In this document: positions 17,487 to 30,009 of the stretch, in pieces | How positions within the stretch are numbered: position 1 is the stretch's first letter | How the letters are laid out: the number at the start of each line of letters is the position of its first letter | Assembly (NCBI GenBank): GCA_017470095.1 | Contig: JAFUFC010000055.1 | Location: 1-56,225 of the forward strand | Direction: 5' to 3' | DNA from: Clostridia bacterium | Lineage (GTDB): Bacteria; Bacillota; Clostridia; Christensenellales; Aristaeellaceae | Length of the DNA: 56,225 nt | Made by a program: the position numbers and the translations under genes | Notes under the pieces: model-generated | What the model was told of the DNA's origin: nothing | Seen by the model: the letters and a program-made list of their open reading frames with translations, nothing else | Databases searched by the model: none

Positions 17487-19055
17487 ATGGATTTTCAACA
17501 TACCGCCTTGGGCATTGAACTGGGGTCTACCCGCATTAAAGCTGTGCTGATTGATGAAAAGCACGTTCCCATCGCTTCCGGCAGTCACGAATGGGAAAAC
17601 CAGCTGGTGGACGGCGTGTGGACCTACAGCCTGGAGGCCATTCACGCCGGCGTGCAAAGCTGCTTTGCCGATCTGAAACGGGACGTGCGGGAAAAATTTG
17701 GCCAAACGCTGACCACCGTGGGCGCCATGGGCGTTTCCGGCATGATGCACGGCTATCTGCCCTTTGATAAGGATGGCCACGCCCTGACGGAATTCCGCAC
17801 TTGGCGCAACACCATGACCGGGGAAGCGGCAGCGGAATTGACGAAGCTGTTTCATTTCAATGTGCCCCAGCGCTGGAGCATTGCCCATTTGTACCAGGCC
17901 ATGCTCAAAGAGGAAGCGCATTTGCCCTGCCTGGCTCATTTGACCACCCTGGCGGGCTATATCCACGAAAAGCTGACCGGTCAAAAGGTGCTGGGCATCG
18001 GCGAAGCCAGCGGTATGTTCCCCATCGACAGTGAAAATCTTCATTACGACGCAGCCATGATGGAACGGTTTGACTGCTTGATCGAAAAAAAGGGCTATGC
18101 TTGGCGGCTGGGGGAGGTGCTGCCCCGGGTGCTCATCGCGGGGGAAAACGCCGGCTGCCTGACGGCGGAAGGCGCAGCCTTCCTGGACCCAGCGGGGGAT
18201 TTGAAGCCCGGCATTCCCTTCGCGCCCCCGGAGGGCGACGCGGGCACCGGCATGGCCGCCACCAATTCTGTGGCTGTGCGCACTGGCAACGTATCGGCCG
18301 GCACCAGCGATTTTGCCATGGTGGTGGTCGAAAAGCTTCCCAAGGTGCATACGGAAATCGATATGGTCACCACCCCGGCAGGCAAGCCGGTGGCTATGGT
18401 GCACTGCAATAACTGCACCAGCGATATCAACGCCTGGGTGAGGCTGTTTGGCGAATTTGCCCAGGCTATCGGCGCGCCCATCGACCGGAACACCCTGTAT
18501 ACCACCCTGTTCCAGCAGGCATTGGCAGGGGAACCCGACTGCGGCGGCCTGCTGAGCTTCAATTACTTCTCCGGCGAAGGCGTTACGAACCTGGATGCGG
18601 GTCGGCCGGTGTTCGCCCGGACCCCGGACGCCCGCATGACCCTGCCCAATTTTATGCGTACCCACCTGCTTTCCGCCCTGGCCACCCTGAAAATCGGCCT
18701 GGATATTCTGACGAAGGAAGAACATGTGCCGATCGACAAGCTCTATGGCCACGGGGGCTATTTCAAAACGCCCGGCGTGGGCCAGCGGATGCTGTCCGCC
18801 GCGGTGGGCGCGCCCGTTTCTGTAATGGAAACGGCGGGGGAGGGCGGCCCCTACGGCATGGCCCTTTTGGCGGCCTATATGCTATGGAAAAAAGAGGATC
18901 AGCCCCTGGACGCGTATCTGAATGACGTGGTGTTTGCCGGCGCTCGCTCCTCCACCCTGATGGCGGAGGAACAGGATATTGCCGGGTTTGCCGCGTTCCT
19001 GAAGCAATACAAAAAAGCCCTGCCCGTGGAACGGGCGGCCATCGAAACCCTGTGA
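17487..19055 (+). CDS. FGGY family carbohydrate kinase, probable L-ribulokinase
   Basis: A 522-residue two-domain sugar kinase. The N-terminal ATPase-fold start is [30 protein letters not shown] and [13 protein letters not shown] define the sugar side; [11 protein letters not shown] is the second phosphate-loop; and [46 protein letters not shown] is the usual C-terminal FGGY signature region. Position between GH51 and araD makes L-ribulose the likely substrate, though the protein is closer in style to xylulokinase-like FGGY proteins than to classical AraB. The ribosome binding site is AAAGGAGG. Confidence 0.85.
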   Translation: MDFQHTALGIELGSTRIKAVLIDEKHVPIASGSHEWENQLVDGVWTYSLEAIHAGVQSCFADLKRDVREKFGQTLTTVGAMGVSGMMHGYLPFDKDGHALTEFRTWRNTMTGEAAAELTKLFHFNVPQRWSIAHLYQAMLKEEAHLPCLAHLTTLAGYIHEKLTGQKVLGIGEASGMFPIDSENLHYDAAMMERFDCLIEKKGYAWRLGEVLPRVLIAGENAGCLTAEGAAFLDPAGDLKPGIPFAPPEGDAGTGMAATNSVAVRTGNVSAGTSDFAMVVVEKLPKVHTEIDMVTTPAGKPVAMVHCNNCTSDINAWVRLFGEFAQAIGAPIDRNTLYTTLFQQALAGEPDCGGLLSFNYFSGEGVTNLDAGRPVFARTPDARMTLPNFMRTHLLSALATLKIGLDILTKEEHVPIDKLYGHGGYFKTPGVGQRMLSAAVGAPVSVMETAGEGGPYGMALLAAYMLWKKEDQPLDAYLNDVVFAGARSSTLMAEEQDIAGFAAFLKQYKKALPVERAAIETL

Positions 19056-19066
19056 GGTGAAGCGAT

Positions 19067-19768
19067 ATGCTGGAAGCATTGAAGGAAATCGTATGCAAAG
19101 CCAACCTGCTCCTGCCGGAGCACCAATTGGTCACGTTCACTTGGGGCAATGTATCGGGTATCGACCGGGAAAAAGGCCTGGTTGTGATCAAGCCCTCTGG
19201 GGTGGATTATGACGGCATGACGCCGGAGGATATGGTGGTGGTCGATCTGGAAGGCAACCGGGTCGAAGGCAAATGGAAGCCCAGCAGCGATACGCCCACC
19301 CACGTGGAGCTGTACAAAGCCTTTCCGGCATGCGGCGGCATCGTGCACACCCATTCCCGTTGGGCCACTTCCTTCGCCCAGGCCGGTATTGATATTCCCG
19401 CCATGGGCACCACCCAGGGCGATTATTTCTACGGCCCCATTCCCTGCACCCGGTCTATGACCGACGGGGAAATTAAGGACCGCTACGAAAAAGAAACCGG
19501 CAACGTGATCATCGAAACCTTCCGCAGCCGCAATATCGACCCCGCCCAGGTGCCCGGTGTGGTGGTATTCTCCCATGGCCCCTTTGCTTGGGGAAAGGAC
19601 CCCATGGAAGCGGTGCACAATGCCGTGGTCATGGAGGAATGCGCTTTTATGGATTATCATGCCATGATGCTCAACCCCCGCCAGGGACCCATGCAGCAAA
19701 CGCTTCTGGATAAGCATTACCTGCGCAAACACGGCAAAAACGCTTATTACGGGCAAAATGATGGATAA
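19067..19768 (+). CDS. araD: L-ribulose-5-phosphate 4-epimerase
   Basis: A 233-residue class II aldolase-fold, zinc-dependent enzyme converting L-ribulose-5-phosphate to D-xylulose-5-phosphate. Visible features are [11 protein letters not shown], the [15 protein letters not shown] substrate strand, the zinc pair in [12 protein letters not shown], and [10 protein letters not shown] typical of AraD rather than fuculose aldolase, with the third His in the SHGPFAWG segment. Length is standard. It follows the kinase by 11 bp and overlaps the next membrane protein gene, completing the arabinose module. Confidence 0.95.
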   Translation: MLEALKEIVCKANLLLPEHQLVTFTWGNVSGIDREKGLVVIKPSGVDYDGMTPEDMVVVDLEGNRVEGKWKPSSDTPTHVELYKAFPACGGIVHTHSRWATSFAQAGIDIPAMGTTQGDYFYGPIPCTRSMTDGEIKDRYEKETGNVIIETFRSRNIDPAQVPGVVVFSHGPFAWGKDPMEAVHNAVVMEECAFMDYHAMMLNPRQGPMQQTLLDKHYLRKHGKNAYYGQNDG

Positions 19769-20426
19769 GAAAAAGCGGATCAAACACCGCTTTCGGCTGG
19801 GGCTGAACCTGTTCTTGGCCGGGATGGAATTCTGGCAATGGCTGAGCATGGTGTTCGTGGTGCAGGATGGGGTGCTGTCCGCCACGGGCCTGGGCAGCCT
19901 GAAATATTTTACCGTCCTGTCCAACCTGCTGGAGGGCGCTGCTTCCCTGCTGTGGGGGCTCTGCGCCTGCCGGGAAAAGCATGCGCGCTTGGCTGCAAGG
20001 GTCAAGTATATCGCCGCCGTATCCGTGGGGCTCACGTTTGTGACGGTCCTGGTGTTCTTGGGCCCATTTTTTGGCTATGGAGGCATGTATACTGGCAGCA
20101 ATTTTTGGTTCCATCTGATACTTCCCTTGGCCGCCATGGCGGAATTTATGCTGCTCAATGATGCGCCCATGACGCACCGGGACAACCGCTTGGCCGTTGC
20201 GCCCATGTTGCTGTATGGTATCGGGTATCTTGCCAATAACCTGATCAACGGCATCGGCGCTTGGCCTCATACCAACGATTTCTACGCTTTCCTGACCTGG
20301 GGTTATCCAGTGGGCATGGTGATCCTGGTGGTGATCATCGTGGGCACGTATGGGATTGGCTGGCTACTGCGCCAGGCCAACAGCCGCATGCTTCTGCGCC
20401 TGGCAAAAACAGTACGGAAAAAATAA
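19758..20426 (+). CDS. Six-helix membrane protein, Pr6Pr-like
   Basis: A 222-residue protein with six predicted transmembrane segments. The phrase [21 protein letters not shown] resembles the FxxFTxQSN signature of Pr6Pr-type membrane proteins; the family call rests on that and on the helix count. The start at 19758 overlaps the end of araD by 11 bp; a second ATG at 19761 is equally possible. Function is unknown. Its place as last gene of the arabinose operon may reflect convenience rather than a role in sugar use. Confidence 0.6.
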   Translation: MMDKKKRIKHRFRLGLNLFLAGMEFWQWLSMVFVVQDGVLSATGLGSLKYFTVLSNLLEGAASLLWGLCACREKHARLAARVKYIAAVSVGLTFVTVLVFLGPFFGYGGMYTGSNFWFHLILPLAAMAEFMLLNDAPMTHRDNRLAVAPMLLYGIGYLANNLINGIGAWPHTNDFYAFLTWGYPVGMVILVVIIVGTYGIGWLLRQANSRMLLRLAKTVRKK

Positions 20427-20500
20427 ACTCATTATCGAAATGATTTTGTAACAATATTGGGATTTGTCCCAAAACAGCCCTTATTCAGCCAAAAAATCCC

Positions 20501-20529
20501 TTGATTTCATGGTGTAAATATGATATATT
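20501..20529 (+). promoter_or_regulatory. Promoter of the SH3-domain protein gene
   Basis: TTGATT, 17 bp, TATATT in an AT-rich stretch. Confidence 0.65.
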
Positions 20530-20573
20530 TGTTACGAAAATATTTCATTTTTCACGAAAGAGAGGGATGAAAC

Positions 20574-21653
20574 GTGAAGAAATTTTCTTTTCTTTTGGCG
20601 CTGCTGCTGATCACGCTGGCCTTGGCCGGGTCCGCTATGGCGGAAAGCCAACTGGATTTTGAACTGAAATGTAAGAAAAAGACCAGCTATGCCGCCGACG
20701 TTTATGATTATAACAACCCGGATTCCGGCGTGAAGGTGGATCATATCGCTGCAGGCACTTATGTGATCGTGGAGAATGGCGACGGCGGCTGGACCCGGAT
20801 TACCTACATGAAAAACGGCGCGCGGAAAAAGGGCGCCGTGCAGGTCCGCCTGTCCGACACCCGCTCCACCGTCCGCCTGGACGACGGCACCATCCTGAAC
20901 GTTCACGAAAAAGACCCCAATTATGCCGGCAAAATCAAAAAGGGCAACCTGGAATTTGACGTCACCGTGTACGATGACGAAATGGATTATATGACCTACA
21001 TGTTCGGCGAGGGCCCGGAACCCCGGCGCGCCGACGGCAGCAATGGGCGGGAAAAGGAGCGGTCCGGCAACAGTGGAAAGAAACGGTCGCCCTCCAAATC
21101 CGGCGGCATGAGCGTGGAAGTGGTTGAGCTGGGCAGCGCCTTCACCACCATCAAAAAGAACGGCGAAACCGTCACCGTGCCTACCGGCAGCCTGAATTAT
21201 GGGGAGGATGTGCCCACGGATAAAAAATTGGCCGTGATCTACGCGCCCCGCACCGGCACTGTGGGGCTGCATCGGGGGGCGTCGAAGGAATCCCGCACCA
21301 TCAAAATCTGCAAGCCCGGCGTCATGGTCATGGTGCTCAAAGCGGACGAACCGTACAGCAAGGTCAATTATCAGGGCACGGTGGGCTACGTGAAAAATAC
21401 CAGCTTGCAATTCTTTGGCGCCGCCGCTCAGGATGCCTTTTTTTCCTCTGGCCTGATTAGCAGCAAGGGCAAAACCACCGGCAAAACCACCATCCGGATT
21501 CGCAATACCGCCGATCAGGCCAGCGCCGTGGTGGCCAATTGGCAGGTGGGCACTCCGGTTACGGTGCTTTCAAACCCCAAGGGCTGGTACGAAATTGAAG
21601 CCAAGGGCATCCGGGGCTTTGTGAAGGAAGAATTCCTGACGATGAACGAATGA
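20574..21653 (+). CDS. Secreted bacterial SH3-domain protein
   Basis: A 359-residue protein starting with GTG behind GAGAGGGA. Signal peptide at 1-23 (ending GSAMA). The mature part holds an early SH3-like segment (HIAAGTYVIVENGDGGWTRI), a charged linker at about 145-180 (GREKERSGNSGKKRSPSKSG), then two more SH3b repeats (GLHRGASKESRTIKICKPG ... GYVKNTSLQF and IRIRNTADQASAVVANWQVG ... GWYEI ... GFVKEEFL). SH3b domains usually bind peptidoglycan. No catalytic domain is visible, so it may be a wall-anchored binding protein. Monocistronic. Confidence 0.82.
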   Translation: MKKFSFLLALLLITLALAGSAMAESQLDFELKCKKKTSYAADVYDYNNPDSGVKVDHIAAGTYVIVENGDGGWTRITYMKNGARKKGAVQVRLSDTRSTVRLDDGTILNVHEKDPNYAGKIKKGNLEFDVTVYDDEMDYMTYMFGEGPEPRRADGSNGREKERSGNSGKKRSPSKSGGMSVEVVELGSAFTTIKKNGETVTVPTGSLNYGEDVPTDKKLAVIYAPRTGTVGLHRGASKESRTIKICKPGVMVMVLKADEPYSKVNYQGTVGYVKNTSLQFFGAAAQDAFFSSGLISSKGKTTGKTTIRIRNTADQASAVVANWQVGTPVTVLSNPKGWYEIEAKGIRGFVKEEFLTMNE

Positions 21654-21659
21654 CAGCCG

Positions 21660-21680
21660 AGGGCTTTTTCAGCCCTTATT
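21660..21680 (+). terminator. Short hairpin after the SH3 gene
   Basis: AGGGCT / AGCCCT hairpin with a 5-base loop, followed by TATT. Weak as an intrinsic terminator. The rest of the gap to 22152 is filled mostly by repeats A5 and B1; 21681-21777 holds nothing I recognise. Confidence 0.35.
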
Positions 21681-21777
21681 AGGCTCCCGAGCCAGGAAGT
21701 GAAGCAGCTTTGCCCAATCCCGCAGAAAAAAACGCAGCTTTGCGCAAGCTTATGGAATATCGCTGGACGTATAAAAT

Positions 21778-21930
21778 TAATCTCAGTTTAAAACCTCATT
21801 ATCTTTGGATGCCTTTCCCGCTCTGGCTTTGCTTTATTCCGGTCAACGTAGCGGTGCTACGCCTCCCTTCATTCAGCTGAACCAGGGCGAAAAATCCATC
21901 TTCATTTAATAAGATTTTAGACTGAGATTA
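21778..21930. repeat. Family A foldback repeat, divergent copy (A5)
   Basis: Shares the conserved core (GCTCTGGCTTTGCTTTATTC, GGTCAACGTAGC...GCTACGCCTCCC, TTCATTCAGCTGAACCAG) with the other family A copies, but has its own compensated terminal inverted repeats, TAATCTCAGTTTAAAA and TTTTAGACTGAGATTA. It abuts repeat B1 directly. Confidence 0.8.
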
Positions 21931-22104
21931 GAGCCTGTTTCTAAATTCGGAAAGATGCATTTTCGGTGTCTCAGGCTGCACTTCTGTGTTGCTTTTCCTC
22001 GATTTACATCCAGTAAATCATCGTCAAAGCGCCTTGAATTGCAGCCCAATCCGCTCGAAGATGCACATTCCTCATTTTAGAAACAGACTCTAGAAACAGA
22101 CTCT
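21930..22104. repeat. Family B foldback repeat (B1)
   Basis: Terminal inverted repeats AGAGCCTGTTTCTAAA and TTTAGAAACAGACTCT; central hairpin GATTTAC...GTAAATC. The last 13 bases (TAGAAACAGACTC) are duplicated in tandem at 22079-22104. Confidence 0.85.
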
Positions 22105-22152
22105 TATTTCCCGGATGCTTTGCATCCGCTTGGCGCCCTGCGAATTTCTCGC

Positions 22153-22818
22153 TTACATCTCGTTGGTGGAAGTGATCCGGCCCAGCGCCACAGGCAAATT
22201 GCCGTTGCGAGTGCGGATCTCGTCCAGCAGGGGACGGGATTGGAAATGCTCCGGAAGCGAAACGTGGAAGGTGAGCTGGTACACGCTGCCCATTTCCATG
22301 GTGCGCACCCTTTCAAGGGTCCAGGCCTTGGTGTGGGCGTTCAAAAGATCGTCAAACATGCCGTCATAATCCAGCGATTCGGGCACGCTAATTTTCAGCT
22401 CCCGGCGCATCACGCCGTTCTGGCCGAAGTGCACCGCGTCCAGCACCAGCACCATGACCGCGTAGCCCGCAAACAGCAGCGCTGCCATGCCCAAGTAACC
22501 CGCGCCCAGGCACATGCCCAGCACCACCGACAGGAACACCGCCAGGATCTCCCTGGCGCTGCCTTGAACGGAACGGAACCGCACCAGGCTGAACGCCCCG
22601 GCTACGGCAATGCCCGCGCCCAAATTTCCGTTCACCACCAGGATAACGGCGGAGGAGATCATGGGGAGCAGGGCCAGCGTGACAGCGAAGGAAGGGGTGC
22701 AGGGGTTCTTTTTCATATACAGCAGGGAGGAAAGAACGCCCAGCGCAATGGCCGCGCCCAGACACAGAAGAATGGGGCCCAGGCCGGTGCCGCCCCGGAT
22801 GAACAACGTTTCAAGCAA
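22153..22818 (-). CDS. DUF4956 membrane protein
   Basis: A 221-residue protein with four hydrophobic segments in the first 130 residues, including LGAGIAVAGAFSLVRFRSVQGSAREI, the most conserved DUF4956 block. A C-terminal cytosolic domain of about 85 residues follows (VRTMEMGSVYQLTFHVSLPE). It overlaps the VTC-domain gene upstream by 8 bp. DUF4956 and VTC genes are commonly adjacent in Bacillota, so it is likely the membrane partner of a polyphosphate polymerase, perhaps for export or coupling. Confidence 0.85.
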   Translation of the reverse strand: MLETLFIRGGTGLGPILLCLGAAIALGVLSSLLYMKKNPCTPSFAVTLALLPMISSAVILVVNGNLGAGIAVAGAFSLVRFRSVQGSAREILAVFLSVVLGMCLGAGYLGMAALLFAGYAVMVLVLDAVHFGQNGVMRRELKISVPESLDYDGMFDDLLNAHTKAWTLERVRTMEMGSVYQLTFHVSLPEHFQSRPLLDEIRTRNGNLPVALGRITSTNEM

Positions 22819-23554
22819 TGGAATACGCCTCCTTTTGTGTTGGGGCGGGCTGAGCCGCTCCCTGGAAAATATAACGGGTATAGGCCGTGCCGTATTTGGA
22901 AAAATGCACGCGCCGAGCGCCGATGCTCTCCAGCAGCCGTGTCAGCCACAGGGGATACACCCCGGGAATTTTGACCTCCATGATCACTTGCCCCTCTGGC
23001 AGCAGCAGTTCACCCGTCTGCGGGGCAGTCAGGGCCAGATCGTCAAACCGGCAGCGGATGCGCCGGTCAAAAGTGATGCGGATGTCCGGGTCTTTTTCGG
23101 ATATCCAGGCGTCCCGGTCATAGAGGATCATGCATTTGGGCTCCAGCCCCTCATAGAAGGATACGAACCGGTCGATTTCTCGGCCGATCTGGCCGCATGC
23201 AGACGGCATCCGACCTTGTTTCAGCCCCTGCACCGAGTCCTTGAGCGGCAGTTCCACCCGGCGCTTGTACACCACACCCTGGTATTTTTTCTTTAATTCC
23301 ACGAAGGATTTGCCGTCGATGGTAGGCTGCCCATAGGCTCGCAGGCGCAGCTTTTCTTTGTAATTGGGCCGCTCGATGGACCGGCGGATGAGGATGAAAT
23401 CCGGCGTATCGTAATACAGGCTCTGGACGGCGGGATCGCCGAAATCCAGCATAAAGAAGAAGCGCAGCCGCAGGGCGTCGGCCATGGCCCGGGCTTGCTG
23501 CTCGCTGATCAGAAACTTTTTTTCCACCCGGGCAAATACCGCCTGGTCCGCCAT
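22811..23554 (-). CDS. VTC-domain polyphosphate polymerase
   Basis: A 247-residue protein with the triphosphate tunnel metalloenzyme fold of the VTC4 catalytic domain. Basic and acidic tunnel-wall segments are visible: ARVEKKFLIS, VQSLYYDTPDF, YKEKLRLRAYG, KSFVELKKKYQGVVYKRRV, CMILYDRDAWI, DIRITFDRRIRCR and GQVIMEVKIPGVYPLWL. It is expected to make polyphosphate from ATP. The start at 23554 was picked for its AGGAGG site. It is co-transcribed with the overlapping DUF4956 gene. The frequently associated CotH kinase is not present here. Confidence 0.87.
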   Translation of the reverse strand: MADQAVFARVEKKFLISEQQARAMADALRLRFFFMLDFGDPAVQSLYYDTPDFILIRRSIERPNYKEKLRLRAYGQPTIDGKSFVELKKKYQGVVYKRRVELPLKDSVQGLKQGRMPSACGQIGREIDRFVSFYEGLEPKCMILYDRDAWISEKDPDIRITFDRRIRCRFDDLALTAPQTGELLLPEGQVIMEVKIPGVYPLWLTRLLESIGARRVHFSKYGTAYTRYIFQGAAQPAPTQKEAYSIA

Positions 23555-23690
23555 GCGCTCACCTCCTGAAGGCCAATTTTGCTGTGTACAGACACAGTGT
23601 ATCATTATATACCCAAACGTCAGCATTCGTCAATTATTTTCCGTATTTTGAACCTTCGCGGTTTTAGCACGGTCAAATTTTGATGATCTG

Positions 23691-23719
23691 TTGCGGACCC
23701 TTCCGTTCCATGGTAAAAT
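23691..23719 (+). promoter_or_regulatory. Promoter of lacZ
   Basis: TTGCGG, 17 bp, TAAAAT, about 90 bp before the start codon. The inverted repeat around it (GTTCC...GGAAC) could bind a repressor, but this is weak. Confidence 0.5.
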
Positions 23720-23773
23720 AGGGAACGGCTTCCGGGCCGCCGCGACCGAAATGAGCGCGTGGCGGGACCTTGA

Positions 23774-26809
<3,036 letters not shown>

Positions 26810-26853
26810 AGTGAGCGGAGTCCTTCGTGCCAGGGCCCGCCTGGGCCCCGGAC

Positions 26854-26895
26854 CCATCCCGAATGTTTCAATATTTTAAGAGGAGAAATAGTATT
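26854..26895. repeat. Family A foldback repeat, right-end remnant (A6)
   Basis: CATCCCGAATGTTTCAATAT then TTTAAGAGGAGAAATAGTAT aligns with the right end of intact family A copies. The stop codon of the minus-strand M32 gene overlaps its terminus. Confidence 0.55.
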
Positions 26896-28396
26896 ATACC
26901 CCGTACACATCCTTGCACTTTGCTTCCAGGTAGTCCAGATAGTACGTGGGGTCAAAGGGCGCGCCCATGGCGTTATCCAGAATTTGCGCGGGGGTGAGGG
27001 AGGAGCCAAAGCGCCAGATGTGTTCCCGGTTCCATTCGTTCATGGGGCCAAAATCGCCCTTTTCGAGAGCGGCGTCGATATCGACGGTTTCCTTCATACG
27101 CGCCAGGAATTGCGCGCCGTAAGCGCTGCCCAAAGCGTAGGAGGGGAAGTAGCCGATGGCGCCGAAGGACCAATGGCTGTCCTGCAAAACGCCCTGCTTG
27201 TCGTCGGGCACATCGATGCCCAGATAATCCTTGTACATTTGATTCCAGGCCAGGGGCAGATCGCGCACTTTCAGTTCCCCGGCCATCAGCCGCTTTTCCA
27301 GTTCATAGCGGATCATGATGTGGAGGGAGTAGGTCACTTCGTCCGCTTCCGTGCGGATCAGGCTGGGCTGCACCCGGTTAACGGCCTTGTAGAAATCTTC
27401 CCAGGTGTACCCCTTCATCTGTTCGGGGAACAATGTCTGCATCTTGGGGAACACGAAGCGACAGAACGCCCGGCTGCGGCCCAGGATGTTTTCACAAAAA
27501 CGGCTCTGGCTCTCGTGGATGCCCATGGATACGCCGCCGTCCAGCACGGTGTAGGCCAGGTCGTCGTCGCTGCCGGTATCGTAGAGGGCGTGGCCGCTTT
27601 CGTGGATCACGCTGAACATCGACGAGGACACGTCCTCCCGGTAATAGTGGGTGGTGATGCGCTCGTCCAAGTGGCTGCCCAGGCTGGTGGTGAAGGGATG
27701 CTCGGTGGTGGAAAGGCCCACGCGTTCGAGGTTCAGGCCCATTATGCTCATCAGGTAGTAGGAAAGCTCCTCCTGCTTGTCCTCGGGAAAATCGCCTTTA
27801 ATGCAAGCGTCGCTCACCTGGGGCTTTTCCGAGCAGGCGGCGATCAGGGGCACCAGCCGCTCCCGGAGCTTGGCAAAGAACGCGTCGCAGCTTTGCCTGC
27901 TGATGCCGGGCTCAAATTCGTTCAGCCAGTAATCGTAGGGGTCCATATCCGGGGCGATGTAGTGGGCGAAGCGGATGCGGTTTTCCACGATCTTCTCCAG
28001 GTACGGCTCGAAGGACGCGAAATCATCGTTGTTCTTGGCGCTGTACCACACATCCTGGCTTTCCACCACCAGCTTTTCGTAGGCTACATATTCATCCATG
28101 GGGATTTTTTGCATGGCGCGGATGTCCTTAAGCAGCAGGTACATCATCCGCTGCTCTTTGGCGTTCAGTTCCTCTTTGTGGGCGTCCAGGTATTCCAGCA
28201 ATTCGACGGTGTCCTTGCCGGTGGAGAGGGTGTACATGATTTCGCTTAAAATGCCCATGGTGTGGGCCCGGTTGGGGGCGGTGCCCTTGGGCGCGGTGGT
28301 TTCGCCATCGTAGCTGAGCAGCCCCAGGGCGTGGTTGTAGGCGCTCATTTTTTCTTGCAGGGCTGTTAATTGCTCCCGGGCGGTGTTCAAATCCAT
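26894..28396 (-). CDS. M32 family metallocarboxypeptidase (Taq type)
   Basis: A 500-residue zinc carboxypeptidase, largely helical and cytosolic, that trims C-terminal residues from peptides. The zinc motif HESGH is in MFSVIHESGHALYDTGSDDD, with the third ligand Glu in GIHESQSRFCENILGRS. The family's ARADEVTY-type segment appears as IRTEADEVTYSLHIMIRYELE. The start at 28396 is preferred because GGAAGG lies 9 bases upstream; an ATG nine bases earlier touches that site. The stop codon lies in the end of a family A remnant. Confidence 0.93.
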   Translation of the reverse strand: MDLNTAREQLTALQEKMSAYNHALGLLSYDGETTAPKGTAPNRAHTMGILSEIMYTLSTGKDTVELLEYLDAHKEELNAKEQRMMYLLLKDIRAMQKIPMDEYVAYEKLVVESQDVWYSAKNNDDFASFEPYLEKIVENRIRFAHYIAPDMDPYDYWLNEFEPGISRQSCDAFFAKLRERLVPLIAACSEKPQVSDACIKGDFPEDKQEELSYYLMSIMGLNLERVGLSTTEHPFTTSLGSHLDERITTHYYREDVSSSMFSVIHESGHALYDTGSDDDLAYTVLDGGVSMGIHESQSRFCENILGRSRAFCRFVFPKMQTLFPEQMKGYTWEDFYKAVNRVQPSLIRTEADEVTYSLHIMIRYELEKRLMAGELKVRDLPLAWNQMYKDYLGIDVPDDKQGVLQDSHWSFGAIGYFPSYALGSAYGAQFLARMKETVDIDAALEKGDFGPMNEWNREHIWRFGSSLTPAQILDNAMGAPFDPTYYLDYLEAKCKDVYGV

Positions 28397-28498
28397 ATGG
28401 TACATCCTTCCTTTCGGTTGTTTTCCGGAGAAAAGTATAGCAACAATTCCCGATTCTGGCAAGCGCCGGTGGGGCGGGAGAAAAGAAGGAAGAAAACC

Positions 28499-28527
28499 TT
28501 GCATTTTTTTCCTTCATCGGGTATACT
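28499..28527 (+). promoter_or_regulatory. Promoter of the yybP-ykoY riboswitch/transporter unit
   Basis: TTGCAT, 17 bp, TATACT. Predicted start at about 28534, only a few bases before the P1 helix of the riboswitch. Confidence 0.7.
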
Positions 28528-28536
28528 ATCGAATTG

Positions 28537-28650
28537 GCAAAAGGGAGTAGTTCGCGCCGGGGTCCGGCGTGCTGCGGTGCCGCCAAGCCCGGTGAAGGGA
28601 AAGCGCTTCACCCGTTCCGCAGATGAATTTTGTTCAGAACAAGACTTTTA
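28537..28650 (+). ncRNA. yybP-ykoY (manganese) riboswitch
   Basis: The leader begins AAAAGGGAGTAG and closes with CAAGACTTTT, so P1 is AAAAG/CTTTT. This matches the yybP-ykoY arrangement in which GGGAGUAG and CAAGA face each other above P1. The metal-sensing loop region reads CCGCCAAGCCCG, comparable to the conserved CGUCA-type loop, and ACCCG stands at the partner site. The 3' strand of P1 is reused in the terminator hairpin that follows, giving a classical ligand-ON switch. The assignment was made by eye against the known class. Confidence 0.75.
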
Positions 28651-28695
28651 CCATGCTGCATCGACTGGGCATGATGAAAGTCTTTTCTTTTTGCC
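28641..28695 (+). terminator. Riboswitch-controlled terminator
   Basis: AAGACTTT pairs with AAAGTCTT, extended by CATGC/GCATG inside, followed by TTTTCTTTTT. Its left arm is the 3' strand of riboswitch P1, so the two structures are mutually exclusive. Confidence 0.7.
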
Positions 28696-28722
28696 CGCAA
28701 GACAAGGAGGTTTTCCATTTCC

Positions 28723-29997
28723 ATGAATCTGCAATTGATCGCTTTGATCCTGTTCATCGTGATGTACGCAGGGATGATCGCCTTTACCAAGTACCGGCCC
28801 TGGATTGCCCTGGGCACGGCGGTCATTTTCCTGCTGCTTGGGGTGCAGCCGCTGCATGGGGTGCCGGGCGCCATCGATTGGAACGTGCTGATGATGTTGG
28901 CCGGCACCATGGGCACGGTGGCGCTGTTCATCGAATCCAAAATGCCAAATCGCATGGCCGACGGCCTTTTGCGCCTGACCCCCACGGTGATGGGCGCGGC
29001 GGTGGCGCTGTCGCTGTTTTCCGGGTTCGTGTCGGCGTTCATCGATAATGTGGCCACGGTGCTGATGATTGCCCCGGTGGGCCTGGCTATTGCAAAAAAG
29101 CTGAAAATTTCTCCCGTGCCGCTGCTGATTTCCATCTCCGTTTCCTCCAATTTGCAGGGGGCGGCCACGCTGGTGGGGGACACCACGTCCATCATGCTGG
29201 GCGGATACGCGGACATGGATTTCCTGGATTTTTTCTTCATGCAGGGGAAATTCAGCATCTTCTGGGCCGTTGAGCTGGGCGCGCTGGCCACGGTGCCGGT
29301 GATCATGTTCATCTTCCGCAAAAACCGGGAAAAGATCGAGCCCACGCCTCTGACTGAGGTGACCGATTATTTTCCCTCCGTGCTGCTGGTGCTGAACGTG
29401 GTGCTGTTGATCGCCGCGTCCTTCATCCCCAATAAGCCTGCCGTGACCAACGGCCTGATCTGCATCGCGCTGTGCGTGATCGGCCTGGCGCGCACCCTGA
29501 TCAAGGACCGCAACCTTGCCGGCGTAAAGACTGCGGTGGAAGGCATCGACTTTGAAACGCTGCTGCTCCTGGCCGGGTTGTTCATTGTCATTTCCGGCAT
29601 CACGGAAGTGGGCATCATCGATGAAATCAGTAAATTGTTCGTGAAGATTGGCGGCAACAGCCTGTTCCTCATGTACACGCTGATCGTGTTCGGATCGGTG
29701 CTGTTCTCTGCGTTCATCGATAATATCCCCTACGTGGCCACCATGCTGCCGGTGGTGCAGGGCATTGCCGGGCTAATGGGGTGCAATCCGCTGCTGCTCT
29801 ACTTCGGTTTGCTCTGCGGAGCGACCCTGGGCGGCAATTTGACCCCCATCGGCGCGTCGGCCAATATTGTTACCATCGGTATGCTGCGCAAAAACGGCTA
29901 CGAGGTCAAAACTTCCGATTTTATGAAGATCGGTTTCCCCTTCACCATGATGGCCGTGCTGGCGGGATATTTGTTCTGCTGGTTTGTGTGGGCCTGA
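28723..29997 (+). CDS. Ion transporter (IT) superfamily permease, ArsB/SLC13-like
   Basis: A 424-residue protein with about eleven transmembrane helices arranged as two inverted halves. The repeated re-entrant signatures are VSAFIDNVATVLMIAPVGLAI and FSAFIDNIPYVATMLPVVQGI, with SSNLQGAATLVGDTTS and GATLGGNLTPIGASANIV, as in ArsB/NhaD/citrate-type carriers. Such proteins move arsenite, sodium, sulfate or carboxylates. The yybP-ykoY riboswitch in front, which senses Mn2+ in known cases, points instead to a link with metal homeostasis, possibly efflux; that is inference. RBS AAGGAGG; terminator at 30010. Confidence 0.88.
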   Translation: MNLQLIALILFIVMYAGMIAFTKYRPWIALGTAVIFLLLGVQPLHGVPGAIDWNVLMMLAGTMGTVALFIESKMPNRMADGLLRLTPTVMGAAVALSLFSGFVSAFIDNVATVLMIAPVGLAIAKKLKISPVPLLISISVSSNLQGAATLVGDTTSIMLGGYADMDFLDFFFMQGKFSIFWAVELGALATVPVIMFIFRKNREKIEPTPLTEVTDYFPSVLLVLNVVLLIAASFIPNKPAVTNGLICIALCVIGLARTLIKDRNLAGVKTAVEGIDFETLLLLAGLFIVISGITEVGIIDEISKLFVKIGGNSLFLMYTLIVFGSVLFSAFIDNIPYVATMLPVVQGIAGLMGCNPLLLYFGLLCGATLGGNLTPIGASANIVTIGMLRKNGYEVKTSDFMKIGFPFTMMAVLAGYLFCWFVWA

Positions 29998-30009
29998 ACG
30001 GGGAAAAAA

